A stretch of DNA of 64,000 bases from Geobacteraceae bacterium (GCA_029975275.1 JARKPN010000096.1:30425-94424); one strand, 5' to 3'. Shown: positions 46,295 to 55,215, numbered from the stretch's first letter. Notes: a model not told the origin generated them from the sequence alone. Translations and numbers: made by a program.

Positions 46295-48532
46295 GTGACT
46301 CTTGGAATCGCTTTAAAGGTTGATGCACAGCAGGTCCGTGAGGCGAAACGCGACTTGGAGTTTCTCAATAAAAAGTTGAAGGAAACCGAAAACATCGACG
46401 TATCCTTTGGCGGCGATCAGCTCGCCCGGGATGCTGAACAATTACGGAGAATCGGCCTGGAGCTGACCAGGCTCGGCAACTTGGCCCGCACAGGGGACAA
46501 CCGGGGCGGTTTTCTAAATCCGCGACAGCTTGAGGTGGTCAACAAGCTGACCAAAGACATCGGTGCCGGTCTGGGGGGGTGGCTCGGGCAGACTGCGAAA
46601 CTCCGCAACGAGCTGAAGCAGGTCTCCAGCGACCTCAGGCAGGTGCAGCGCGACATGACCTCGCCCAACCTTTCCGCGAAGGCCCGCGACCTGATGCTGG
46701 AGGACGTGGAAGTCCTGACCGGCCGCCGCGAGGATCTGCAGAAGGAGCTTGCCAGGCGGGCTAAGTACGATGCCCGTGCCCAACACATGAGCCGCAGGGC
46801 GATGGAACATGCAGATGTTATCAGCGGGTTTGGGCAGGCCGGTGGCGATAGCGAAGGGGGAGGGGCTGCTTTATACGGGCTGGGCAAGAAGGCCCTCGGC
46901 TACGGCATGGCGTTTCTCGGGATTGGCTCCATGATGGGGCTGATCAAGTCCAGCTGGGATAAGGATCAGGCGCAAGAGATGAAAGAGGCGGGCCTGCTGA
47001 TGCGGGGGGTCACCTACCATCGACGCGTATCGCCCTGGGGCTACACCCCGCAGGAGGAGGCCGAAGGCATCATGGGCCTGCGGCGGACCACTGGAGCGGG
47101 CGACATGGAAACCCTGAGCCGTCTGGAGCGATTCTCCCGGCTTGGCAACATGGACATCATGACCTCGCTGGGCATCGCGGGCGGGTACTATTCGGTGACG
47201 GGCTCGGACCCCATGAAGCAGAGGGCGGCACTTGACGCGTTGTTGCTGATGGGGCGGCAGGCCAAAGACGGGAAGAGCGAGACTTTGTTGCAGATGATCA
47301 ATACCAACTTGATGACCGCGCAACAGGCGCAGGGCGGCCGGGCGTTGACTGACGGGCAGATTTCTCAAGTCGCGGCACAGACGATTGCACTGTACAACCA
47401 GCCGGGCACCATGGGCAAGAGCCCCGGCTTATTCAATGCCATGCAGAACGCCATGATGCCAAACGGAAACCCGGTTTCTGAGGTCATGCAATGGGAAATC
47501 GCCGGCGGTTTTGATGGCCCGATGACACCGGCGAAGTATGGCGAAATCATGCGGCGCCGAGCGAACGGCCTGAACGATCCGGAGAACCTGAGGCGGGCAT
47601 CAGCGGGAGCTGGACGCTTTGCGAAAGACCGTGCGGGCCAGGTGCTCTATTGGCAGGCCGTCCGCGGCACGCTTGGCAATCCCCGGGAATACGAAGTCGA
47701 TTATGCCATTAACGAGCTGTTCGGCCCTGCTGGCAAGCTGACGGGCGTCAACGATCCACGCCAGCAGGCGGCGATCATCCATGGCCACTTGTCCGGAAAG
47801 ATGCCGAGTGACGAAATCGACAAGCTCGTCAAGTCCTACCAGGCGACCAAAGGGTACGAGATCGGCCAACGGGATGCACGGACCGAGTTCGGAAAGCTGG
47901 GGGTCGGTACAGGAGCCGAGAGTGTGGCCGGCGGCGCGAAGGGTTACATTTCACGCGGACTCGAAATTTTCGGCGAGGGCGTTCAGCGGGCGAGATTCGA
48001 GAAAGTCCTGACGCAGAAGGCGCGTGCAAAAGGGCTGGATGTCCCTTGGATACTTTCGATGATGGGAGCAGAATCGGGAGGCAATCCGAATGCAGTCAGT
48101 CGCAAAGGGGCGGTCGGTTTGATGCAGGTGCTACCCTCCACTGCTGCCGATTACGGGTATTCGGCTGATTCCCTGAAAGACCCCGAAGCCAACATGGATG
48201 TCGCGCTCCTGCACATCCAGCGGCTTCTGAAGAAATACGACGGCGATTATCGGGCCATGACCCTGGCCTACAACGAGGGCGAAGGCAACTATGACAAGGG
48301 CATCCGCCCGGCAGAGACCATCAAATACCTTGCGGAGGTGCAGCGGCGGTCCGAAGGCTGGCGGACCGGGGACGCCCCCGCAGGCATCCCGTCCGAGGGC
48401 GAGATAGTGAAGCTTTTGCGTGAAATCGCCAGTAATACAAACCCCACGAACCGGACCTCTGTCGTTCCATTCTCCGATTATGCGGGGATGATGGGCGGGG
48501 CCGCCCCACCGGTTCGTCCCGTAACGAAATAA
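46295..48532 (+). CDS. tape-measure-like protein with lytic transglycosylase domain
   Basis: A 745-aa tail-length/cell-wall-penetration protein. The N terminus is coiled coil (QQVREAKRDLEFLNKKLKE, ELKQVSSDLRQVQRDM). A hydrophobic stretch (about 200-225) reads KALGYGMAFLGIGSMMGL. The middle is glycine-rich. Around residues 575-690 is an SLT transglycosylase domain: SMMGAESGGNPNAVS with the catalytic Glu near 591, GLMQVLPSTAADYGY and TLAYNEGEGNYDKG. It has a GTG start with AAAGGAG. It would span the envelope and cut peptidoglycan during injection. It is short for a tape measure, implying a short tail. Confidence 0.8.
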   Translation: MTLGIALKVDAQQVREAKRDLEFLNKKLKETENIDVSFGGDQLARDAEQLRRIGLELTRLGNLARTGDNRGGFLNPRQLEVVNKLTKDIGAGLGGWLGQTAKLRNELKQVSSDLRQVQRDMTSPNLSAKARDLMLEDVEVLTGRREDLQKELARRAKYDARAQHMSRRAMEHADVISGFGQAGGDSEGGGAALYGLGKKALGYGMAFLGIGSMMGLIKSSWDKDQAQEMKEAGLLMRGVTYHRRVSPWGYTPQEEAEGIMGLRRTTGAGDMETLSRLERFSRLGNMDIMTSLGIAGGYYSVTGSDPMKQRAALDALLLMGRQAKDGKSETLLQMINTNLMTAQQAQGGRALTDGQISQVAAQTIALYNQPGTMGKSPGLFNAMQNAMMPNGNPVSEVMQWEIAGGFDGPMTPAKYGEIMRRRANGLNDPENLRRASAGAGRFAKDRAGQVLYWQAVRGTLGNPREYEVDYAINELFGPAGKLTGVNDPRQQAAIIHGHLSGKMPSDEIDKLVKSYQATKGYEIGQRDARTEFGKLGVGTGAESVAGGAKGYISRGLEIFGEGVQRARFEKVLTQKARAKGLDVPWILSMMGAESGGNPNAVSRKGAVGLMQVLPSTAADYGYSADSLKDPEANMDVALLHIQRLLKKYDGDYRAMTLAYNEGEGNYDKGIRPAETIKYLAEVQRRSEGWRTGDAPAGIPSEGEIVKLLREIASNTNPTNRTSVVPFSDYAGMMGGAAPPVRPVTK

Positions 48533-48591
48533 TCCACCTTGCCCTCACTGAAGCAATTGAATTTGAGCTTGAACGGAAGGAGATTTTCAGA

Positions 48592-49845
48592 GTGAAAACG
48601 TATTCCCCGCGACATAGGGTGATCGCTCGCGACCTGGTTACCAACGATGTCATCTGCGACCTTTCCCCGGACATCATCAGTCTGACCGTAAACAAGGCTT
48701 ACCGGATGGCCGCCGGCACATTCCAACTGGTTGTCACGTACCGGGAGGTTGACGGAAACCGCTACGACCAGATGCTGACTCCTGACGACATGATCACCAT
48801 CGAACTGGATGCCGGTGATGGCAGCGGTTTCAAATACGTCCTGACCGGCCTGATTGACCGTATCGCCCGAACCTTCCGGGTCGCTCACAATGGTGCGCCG
48901 GAGCGCCGGATTACCATCAGCGGCCGAGACATGGGAAAGCTCCTCACCACGATAGAGCTCGGTTGGGACATCTCCGGCATCAATCGTCTGCAATATCCCG
49001 ATGGTACCAACATGATAACGGCGGCCATGTTCAAACGTTTCATGAACAGCCGGGGAACCCCTGAAGAGCTTGTCACCTATATCTACCAGCTTTTTGAGAC
49101 ACAAATTCCGGGCGCCGATTACGTCCGTCATTTCAACCTGAAGGTCGACACCGATGACGATTGGCAGCTCTACTCGCCGGAAATGATCGGCATCCAGGGA
49201 ACGGATACGTGGAGCGCAATGAAGCGAGTGGAAAACCAGCCGTATAATACCCTGACGACAGCCACCAATCCGACGACCGGAAAGTTCTGGATCATCCTCG
49301 AAAAGACCCCTATCGATAAGGACGGCAGGTTGTCACGGGAGTCGTTGCATGAAATCGGTATTTCGGAAGTTGTCGCTTCAGATATTGGTATCAGTGATGC
49401 GGAACGGATCAATCTGCTCTGTCTTTATCCACCTTCGACGGAAGCTTTGACCAACGCGGTTTTGGATATCGCCCTGGCGTATGCCGATCTAACCCGCTTA
49501 AACAAAGCATCGGTGCAAGTTCACGGCGTTCGGCCGCATGTGATCCGTACCCATTTTGTCCCGAGGAGCTTCTGGATGACCAACAAGGACACCCTTCAGG
49601 ATGTGACGGCGTCCATTGAGCGTTCCAAGCTCTTCTGGGAGTGGTATTTGAAGAACGAAACCTTCGAGTCCGGGTACTTCTCGATCCATGGCAACCCGGG
49701 AATTCAACAGGGGGACGGATTGTTATATACGGACGGGAAGAAGGAATTCTTCATCGAACAGGTGACCCATATTTACTCCGTCTATCCAGCACCGCAGTTC
49801 ATTACTCAACTTCATGTTACGAGGGGGCAAGATGTTCGCCGATGA
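48592..49845 (+). CDS. phage baseplate hub protein (gp27/gp44/gpD-like)
   Basis: A 417-aa protein with the layout of contractile-tail hub proteins. The first beta-rich domain (ISLTVNKAYRMAAGTFQLVVTY, LTPDDMITIELDAG, LTGLIDRIARTF, ITISGRDMGKLL) matches the hub 'tube-like' fold that sits between tube and spike. The C-terminal part (YFSIHGNPGIQQGDGLLYTD, FFIEQVTHIYS) is also typical. GTG start, GAAGGAG upstream. It overlaps the spike gene by 14 nt. It forms a trimer in known phages. Confidence 0.75.
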   Translation: MKTYSPRHRVIARDLVTNDVICDLSPDIISLTVNKAYRMAAGTFQLVVTYREVDGNRYDQMLTPDDMITIELDAGDGSGFKYVLTGLIDRIARTFRVAHNGAPERRITISGRDMGKLLTTIELGWDISGINRLQYPDGTNMITAAMFKRFMNSRGTPEELVTYIYQLFETQIPGADYVRHFNLKVDTDDDWQLYSPEMIGIQGTDTWSAMKRVENQPYNTLTTATNPTTGKFWIILEKTPIDKDGRLSRESLHEIGISEVVASDIGISDAERINLLCLYPPSTEALTNAVLDIALAYADLTRLNKASVQVHGVRPHVIRTHFVPRSFWMTNKDTLQDVTASIERSKLFWEWYLKNETFESGYFSIHGNPGIQQGDGLLYTDGKKEFFIEQVTHIYSVYPAPQFITQLHVTRGQDVRR

Positions 49846-50980
49846 CGGTTCAAGAGTGCAGGGCTCTCTTCAAGTTCATCCTGCAGTCGTAAGGGCTCAA
49901 GGGTTCTATGGGCTCTTTCTTGGCGTAATCCAGCAGAGCGGAATCTTTCATTCGGACAGTGGACAGAATCCTGCCGGATGCACACTGGTCAACCTGACAC
50001 TTCTTCATGGACACCCCGACCTTTACAGGGTCCCGGTCCTTACCCCCAAAGCGAACCGGCAGAATGGAGAGTCCATCGACCCGGAACCGGGCGACCAGGT
50101 GGTGGTGGCGTTCCTGAATGGAAATCTCTGCCAGCCGGTTGTGATTGGCTTCCTCCCCCCGCCTGGCAACACGTTGCAGCCTGTTTCCTCCGACGCCCCC
50201 CTGCACCATACCCACTGGCAGGGCACTGACATCAAGCTGGAGAAAGACGGTATCCGTCGGGTCCACGTCGCGAAAGACGACCTACTGAACGTAGTGGAGA
50301 ATCAGACCGAGACGATCCACGGCGCCCGGTCCATCACCGTGGACCTGACCGACACCCTGGAAGTCACCGGCGACCAGACCGAGACCATGCACGGCAACCG
50401 GACTCAGACGGTGGATCTCGACGACACCTTGACCGTCCACCAGAACCGGACAGCGACCGTTGACGACAACGACACACTCACCGTGCACGGCAGCCGGACG
50501 GCCACCATCGACGTGAACGACACCCTGACCGTCACCGGCAACCGCCAGGCGGACATCGACGGCACGGACACCCTGGACGTGGCCGGCGACCAGACAGAGA
50601 CCATCCATGGCTCCCGGCAGGTCAACATCGGGGTCAACGATACCCTGGAGGTCACCGGGACCGGAACCATCATCATCCATGGGGCCGCAACAGTGCATAT
50701 CTACAGTACCGCGAACATCACGGTTGACGGCAACACAACCATCACGACTCCGCAGGCCACGGTAGTAGCCTCTTCAAAAATACGGCTCCAGTCGCCCCTC
50801 GTGGAGTGTACCGGCAACATTACGGCGACCGGCACGATAACCGCCGGCGGCAACATCAAGTCAACCAACGGCGAGGTGGGCGACAAGATCCGCAATATGT
50901 CCGGCGACCGGACCATCTACAACGGCCACCAGCATCTCGAAACCGGCGCGATTACCTTCGGACCGAACAACCAGCAGTAG
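49832..50980 (+). CDS. baseplate spike protein (gpV/gp45-like) with beta-helix
   Basis: A 382-aa central spike. An OB-fold (about 10-105) includes DPEPGDQVVVAFLNGNLCQPVVIGF. From about 120 to 290 short beta repeats follow, with units such as NDTLTVHGSRTATI and DDTLTVHQNRTATV, predicting a trimeric beta-helix. Near the C terminus NGHQHLE has an HxH pair; in P2-type spikes such histidines bind iron at the tip. The ATG at 49832 has GAGGGGG 5 nt upstream and is preferred over 49814. It would pierce the target outer membrane. Confidence 0.8.
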   Translation: MFADDGSRVQGSLQVHPAVVRAQGFYGLFLGVIQQSGIFHSDSGQNPAGCTLVNLTLLHGHPDLYRVPVLTPKANRQNGESIDPEPGDQVVVAFLNGNLCQPVVIGFLPPPGNTLQPVSSDAPLHHTHWQGTDIKLEKDGIRRVHVAKDDLLNVVENQTETIHGARSITVDLTDTLEVTGDQTETMHGNRTQTVDLDDTLTVHQNRTATVDDNDTLTVHGSRTATIDVNDTLTVTGNRQADIDGTDTLDVAGDQTETIHGSRQVNIGVNDTLEVTGTGTIIIHGAATVHIYSTANITVDGNTTITTPQATVVASSKIRLQSPLVECTGNITATGTITAGGNIKSTNGEVGDKIRNMSGDRTIYNGHQHLETGAITFGPNNQQ

Positions 50981-51062
50981 GAGGCAGGTGGGGAGTTCGA
51001 ACCTCCCCCCTCAGTCGGGCAACTCAGAAGAAATCACTGCTCAATTCCTGAGGCCGAGATGT

Positions 51063-52325
51063 TCAGAGTACCGTATCGGTTTGAGGCGAGATCGGGGTCA
51101 ATCTGGGTACCGTACGAAGTCGCCCCATTGCATCGACATATCTGTAAGCTCCGAGTCCCTTCACTATCCCTTTGTAGAATTGGCCAGGTGCGGAGCGTTT
51201 GCCGAAATCGATGAGAAATGGCACGCTGAACATCTCGAAAAGTGCTACCGTTCTGCTGAGGAGCTGGATTTGAGCTCCTCCAACCATGTAGCAGGATCCA
51301 ACGGTCTCGTAGGGATTTGTCCTGAAAAGATCAAAAAGGTCGTACATGCCGCGAGGACAGCTCCGCCGCAACTCCTTGGCCTTCTCAGGAGTGAATCTCT
51401 TTTCGTTCCATTGCTTGGTATCTCGGCTTGTGAACCCTGCTTTCTTCCATGCCTCAGCTTCCCCGGCGAAATAGATCCCTGCATCACCCCACCGGCGTGC
51501 AGAATCCAGAGAATAGCCGGCACCACGCCACCCGCGCGCGGCTATGGCACCGATACCAGCCGATGACCACTTCTTCGCTTCCTGTGGTTTGAAGCCGTAT
51601 GATCGCCATTCTTGAGCGCTACCTGCATCAAAAGATGACCAATCGAGGATTTCCGCAAGAGAGAAGCCTTTCTCCACCCAGTCCGTCACGTGTTGCGCTG
51701 AAACTCCGGCCTGTTTCCATCTTCGAGCATTCTCAGGGGAAAATTTCCTGTCTCGCCATTCTTTGGCTTCGTCGGCTTCAAGACCGGCAGCATGCCACGC
51801 AAGGCTCTGTGGCACCGTGAAACCGTTGCTTTTCCAGTTGCCGGCTTCTGTCGGAGCGAAGTCTTTGCTCTTCCACTCATGGGCTTCCGATGAAGTCATG
51901 TGAACGCTGCGCCACGACTTGGTCTCCGCAGGAGTGAATCCTGCATTTTTCCAGGTTGCGGCTTCACTCGGGCTGATGGGGTCCAGCAATCTTCTTGAAT
52001 TATTCTCCGTTGTAGATGTTCCGATGATCCAATCGAGAGCCGAGTCCGTATTGAATCCCGCAGCATGCCAGCTGGTGGCAGTATCGAAAGGTACATGATG
52101 CCAATAGATCGCTCCACTTGAAGCGCTCCCCGTCATTTGCCACCGTAAGGAGTCTGCAGGCGAGCATCCGATGTTGCTCCATTTTTCAGCTGATGTGAGA
52201 TCCCTCCTTACCGATTGCCTTTTGTTCTCTACTGGTTTGCTGAACCCAGACATTATCCATGGTTTCGTGAGGGTGCACCCGCAAGAACCGAGCAGCGCCA
52301 GTACAAGGATGAAACGAGCGAACAT
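51063..52325 (-). CDS. lipoprotein with about 19 tandem 13-residue Trp repeats
   Basis: A 420-aa exported protein starting at 52325 behind a perfect AAAGGAGG. The leader FILVLALLGSCGC gives a lipobox with Cys near 16. From about residue 40 to 310 the chain is a tandem array of a 13-residue unit of the form EAxxWxxAGFxxx (for example EAATWKNAGFTPA, EAGNWKSNGFTVP, NARRWKQAGVSAQ). The Trp is nearly invariant and Gly-Phe is frequent, suggesting a helical solenoid. The last about 110 residues are different and contain two cysteines (SCPRGMYDLFDLF, GSCYMVGGAQ). No known family is recognised. It faces the spike gene tail to tail. Confidence 0.75.
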   Translation of the reverse strand: MFARFILVLALLGSCGCTLTKPWIMSGFSKPVENKRQSVRRDLTSAEKWSNIGCSPADSLRWQMTGSASSGAIYWHHVPFDTATSWHAAGFNTDSALDWIIGTSTTENNSRRLLDPISPSEAATWKNAGFTPAETKSWRSVHMTSSEAHEWKSKDFAPTEAGNWKSNGFTVPQSLAWHAAGLEADEAKEWRDRKFSPENARRWKQAGVSAQHVTDWVEKGFSLAEILDWSSFDAGSAQEWRSYGFKPQEAKKWSSAGIGAIAARGWRGAGYSLDSARRWGDAGIYFAGEAEAWKKAGFTSRDTKQWNEKRFTPEKAKELRRSCPRGMYDLFDLFRTNPYETVGSCYMVGGAQIQLLSRTVALFEMFSVPFLIDFGKRSAPGQFYKGIVKGLGAYRYVDAMGRLRTVPRLTPISPQTDTVL

Positions 52326-53012
52326 GATCTGCCTCCTTTGAAGTTTCGGACTTGAACTTCTACGTGACAAATGATTGCCGTGACGGGTCACGTGACCCAT
52401 CACAGGATCCGTCCTGTGACCCATCATAGGATCCGTCTTGTGACCGGTCCTGATATAGGGCGTGTGCACTGCCCTGCGGTTATTCATTCGGCCACCCACC
52501 CGGACGGTTGGTCAGACGGTCAGACGGTTAGTCAGTCGGTCATACGGTCGAGCCGAATGAATGGATGAATGAACGAATGAATGATTGAATGGACGATTGA
52601 ATGAACGATTGAATGGACGGCATATCAGACGGTCAGCCGGTCGTTCAGACGGTCATTCAGCCGGTCGTTCAGACGGTTGGTTCGAGCTTTGACAGATTAA
52701 CCGGCTTAGGAACCGGTTGAATAGCCGGATAATCTGCTCCAGCCAGCCATCCATCCAGACGGTTCGGACACCAGTGGCAAACAGGGACAGCCATCGTCTG
52801 CCGATCAGCCGATACGTGAGCTGACCGGTGCCCCCTAAACCGGATAAATAGCCGGTTAATTATCCGGATAACCCTATCAGGGCACCCATGCGCACTCAGG
52901 CGCTTGGCCGGGCTGTAGGCGCTGTCTTTTCTCGAAGTCGATTCATCGGCCGGTCATCTGTCGGCTTTTCCTGTTGAGAAGCGCCTGGCAATCTGGCACC
53001 AGTGTATGGCCT
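52326..53012. repeat. gene-free region packed with short repeats
   Basis: 690 bp without a supported gene. It holds TGACCCATCA-type half palindromes (52392-52445), runs of GGTCAGAC/GGTCATAC (52505-52550), a tetranucleotide tract of GAAT/GAAC (52555-52618), and two copies of a 21-nt unit starting TCAGCCGGTCG (52633-52653 and 52657-52677). CCGGTT/CCGGAT clusters occur at 52700-52870. A promoter for the lipoprotein gene must lie at its left edge. Confidence 0.75.
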
Positions 53013-53177
53013 TCAAGTCGGCAGCCGGTCCCCGTCCAGTTCCCGGGCCAGACAGATAGCGTCGATGAGCCTGCACATGAACTCTTCCGCCTCCAGGGCA
53101 GTCATGGGGTCGGTCGGCGGGATCCCTATGACAGCCTGACCGTCGTCGTTCCGATCAACAGCAATCTCCGGCGTCAT
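53013..53177 (-). CDS. 54-aa protein coupled to the upstream gene
   Basis: Begins MTPEIAVDRNDDGQAVIGIP and ends ARELDGDRLPT. It has AGGAG upstream, and its ATG overlaps the TGA of the preceding gene (ATGA), a strong sign that it is translated. It is acidic, with a helical ALEAEEFMCRLIDAICLARE. The function is unknown; the length is below most ORF cut-offs. Confidence 0.7.
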   Translation of the reverse strand: MTPEIAVDRNDDGQAVIGIPPTDPMTALEAEEFMCRLIDAICLARELDGDRLPT

Positions 53178-53569
53178 TGCTCCTCACCTCCGTAAACCCA
53201 CACCCGCCCATCCACCAGAAACTCCAGGGCGTCGCCTTCGATGTTCGCCTGGACGTAGGCGTCACCCATGAAGGATCCGAGCTCCTTCTGTGCCGTCTCG
53301 GTCAGTTCCTCGATCAGGCTTTCCGTAATGCAGATGGTCTTGGCGTCATCATACGGGGTTGAGACGCTGGCGGTAATACTCCGGGCCTCCCAGTCGATGT
53401 CGAGCCCGTCAAGGGTGGCGCCGACCTTCGCCAGCTCCCGAACAAACAGAGCCTCGATCATGTCCCGGATACGGGGTTGCAGGCATTCCAACTCGTTCCG
53501 GAACGCGACGGCGCGGGCCTTGGGAGTGAGTTCGGTTATTTCGTATAGCTGCATGGTGACTTCTCGCAT
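53174..53569 (-). CDS. phage-type hypothetical protein (131 aa)
   Basis: The start at 53569 (MREVTMQLYEITELT) has GGAGG upstream; the longer frame to 53752 has no site. The opening YEITELTPKARAVAFRNELE resembles the N-terminal motif of many small phage proteins of unknown function. The rest is acidic with a predicted alpha/beta mix. It forms a two-gene unit with the 54-aa gene. Confidence 0.7.
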   Translation of the reverse strand: MREVTMQLYEITELTPKARAVAFRNELECLQPRIRDMIEALFVRELAKVGATLDGLDIDWEARSITASVSTPYDDAKTICITESLIEELTETAQKELGSFMGDAYVQANIEGDALEFLVDGRVWVYGGEEQ

Positions 53570-53693
53570 GTCTTTCCTCCTTGTATCAAAATGATGGCGT
53601 CTGCGTTCGGTGTGCATTGAGATAAGATTCTTTTCAAAGGTTAAGTTATAGATTATAGTAATTTTATGCACTGCCTCATAAAGGGGGGACTTC

Positions 53694-54083
53694 ATGAGAT
53701 TGATTTGTATGGGTTCTTTGCTGTTCGGGCTGCCACTGGTGCTAGGCAGCACGGCAATGGCAGCTGATAGCAGCTGGTACCTTTATCAGTTCATTGCGAA
53801 AAACGGTTATCGCTGGCCTTCCGCTTCCAAGTGCGTGCCGTGCAAGCCCCCAGCTGCATCCATAGAACATTTGCATGCACAGGGGGCGGACTTTCAGGTG
53901 ATCGACCGTATGACCCGAAAAGGGAAACCCGTTGTAGTAGATATCTTGATGCCGAGATATGTAGAGCATGGTGTCATCGTGAATACGGGACGCTTTGTTA
54001 AGGGAAAAGCGCTGTGCGAACAAATTCGAGAAGATGACGTGTCGGGGAAGCTTGAGCAGCGCGCATTGCAGCGATACCGGTAA
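53694..54083 (+). CDS. small secreted protein, unknown (129 aa)
   Basis: A signal peptide (GSLLFGLPLVLGSTAMA) precedes a mature part of about 105 residues with a CVPC pair near residue 50 and one later Cys, which could form a disulfide. GGGGGG-type site upstream of the ATG. Not recognised. It lies with another secreted-protein gene 62 nt downstream, apparently as cargo of the element. Confidence 0.65.
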   Translation: MRLICMGSLLFGLPLVLGSTAMAADSSWYLYQFIAKNGYRWPSASKCVPCKPPAASIEHLHAQGADFQVIDRMTRKGKPVVVDILMPRYVEHGVIVNTGRFVKGKALCEQIREDDVSGKLEQRALQRYR

Positions 54084-54144
54084 ATTCTAAATTTATTTCA
54101 CTACGGAAAGCTGTGATTGAAGCCATACAGAAAAGGAGGGCAAA

Positions 54145-54843
54145 ATGATGACTTATAGGTTTACAATTATTGCGTTCGTTGTCATACTTTTTAATCCATG
54201 TGCTGCTTATTCTGCTGATGGAAAGTATGATCAGCTTAGAAGCTACTTTCCAATGGAAAAGGGGAGCGTATGGATATACAACAGTCTAACAAACACTCCT
54301 GATACCATTGTAATAGTGAATGATTGTGGTTACGATGATTATGGTATAAAATTCTGTATATTTAAGGAAACAATAATGGAATTGAATACCGTACACACAG
54401 CATACACATATCAAGGTGATTCTGTCTTAATAAAGCTTGAACAGAATGCTTTTAAAGGTAATAATGTTGAAACATTTTTACCTCCGAAAGTATTGCTAAA
54501 ATACCCACTAAGTCTTGGTTCTACATGGATTACCGCGACAACTGATGAAATGAATTTCCAATCTAAAATTGTAAAAATAATTCCCTTGATGGAAGTTAAG
54601 GCTGGCAAGTTTAGTCAGGTGCTAAAGGTTGAGTCGAAATGGTTTGTGAAACAAAACAATGGGAAGATGAAGTTTGAAGAGAAAGAGACTGTTGTTGTCA
54701 GTTATTATGCACCCAATGTTGGGTTGATACTGGAAGAAGCCTACAATATTGGACTGAGCAAAAAGTATAATAAAAATAAAAAAGTGAAGGTGCTTCGAAC
54801 GCAAGAACTTGTTGAGTACCGCCCCGTTAATCGTGAGAATTAA
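54145..54843 (+). CDS. secreted beta-rich protein, unknown (232 aa)
   Basis: The signal peptide ends near AYSADG. The mature start YFPMEKGSVWIYNSL, followed by alternating strands, is like periplasmic or surface proteins of Geobacter and related bacteria that begin 'YFPL..G..W.Y'. The function is unknown. It is markedly AT-rich compared with its neighbours, which suggests separate acquisition. AAAGGAGG precedes tandem ATG codons. A hairpin (54847-54880) follows. Confidence 0.7.
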   Translation: MMTYRFTIIAFVVILFNPCAAYSADGKYDQLRSYFPMEKGSVWIYNSLTNTPDTIVIVNDCGYDDYGIKFCIFKETIMELNTVHTAYTYQGDSVLIKLEQNAFKGNNVETFLPPKVLLKYPLSLGSTWITATTDEMNFQSKIVKIIPLMEVKAGKFSQVLKVESKWFVKQNNGKMKFEEKETVVVSYYAPNVGLILEEAYNIGLSKKYNKNKKVKVLRTQELVEYRPVNREN

Positions 54844-54846
54844 AGG

Positions 54847-54880
54847 GAGGGTGCCTCCCCGTCCGGATAGAGGCACCCTC
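54847..54880 (+). terminator. hairpin after the secreted-protein genes
   Basis: GAGGGTGCCTC (54847-54857) pairs perfectly with GAGGCACCCTC (54870-54880). There is no T run, so termination is probable but not certain. Confidence 0.55.
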
Positions 54881-54901
54881 GGGCTGCCGACCCGCTCAGT
54901 G

Positions 54902-55159
54902 TCACACCGCTACGGCGCGTTCGAGCACAGTTTCTGGCTTGCACTGAGTTTCAGAACATTGAGCTACTCGATGCGCCGGTAGAACTGCCGTTGCCCTTCC
55001 ATCCGGCAGGGCATCCCAGAGTTCTTCCAGCCTTTCCATTCCCATTTCGGCCAACTTCATTATGGCCGTACCGGTCTCATCCAACATGTTTTCAGCGGCT
55101 ACGAGGCCTCGGATGGCGACGAGGACTGCGTGGACATCGTGTGCGGTCTTCGTGATCAT
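54902..55159 (-). CDS. small helical protein (85 aa)
   Basis: All-helical and acidic: TAHDVHAVLVAIRGLVAAENM, MERLEELWDALP. It has AAGGAGG upstream, and its ATG overlaps the stop of a 19-codon ORF, which implies coupled translation. Not recognised. It is encoded leftward, downstream of the excisionase/recombinase pair. Confidence 0.6.
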   Translation of the reverse strand: MITKTAHDVHAVLVAIRGLVAAENMLDETGTAIMKLAEMGMERLEELWDALPDGRATAVLPAHRVAQCSETQCKPETVLERAVAV

Positions 55160-55215
55160 GCCGCCACCTCCTTGGCTCCGCCTGCAATCTTCCCAAGTTG
55201 CTCAGGAACAAACAT
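55156..55215 (-). CDS. 19-aa leader peptide ORF
   Basis: MFVPEQLGKIAGGAKEVAA with AAAGGAGGG upstream. Its TGA overlaps the next ATG (ATGA). The Shine-Dalgarno sequence of the next gene lies within its codons, so it may control that gene by translational coupling. Confidence 0.5.
   Translation of the reverse strand: MFVPEQLGKIAGGAKEVAA

Noticed and set aside
50988..51014. T-arm-like hairpin GGGAG-TTCGAAC-CTCCC just after the spike gene
   Set aside because: No anticodon arm, D arm or acceptor can be built around it. Treated as a chance or terminator-like hairpin, possibly a tRNA fragment.
52555..52618. GAAT/GAAC tetranucleotide tract as a possible CRISPR-like array
   Set aside because: Units are 4 nt and contiguous, without repeat-spacer structure. 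No cas genes are present.
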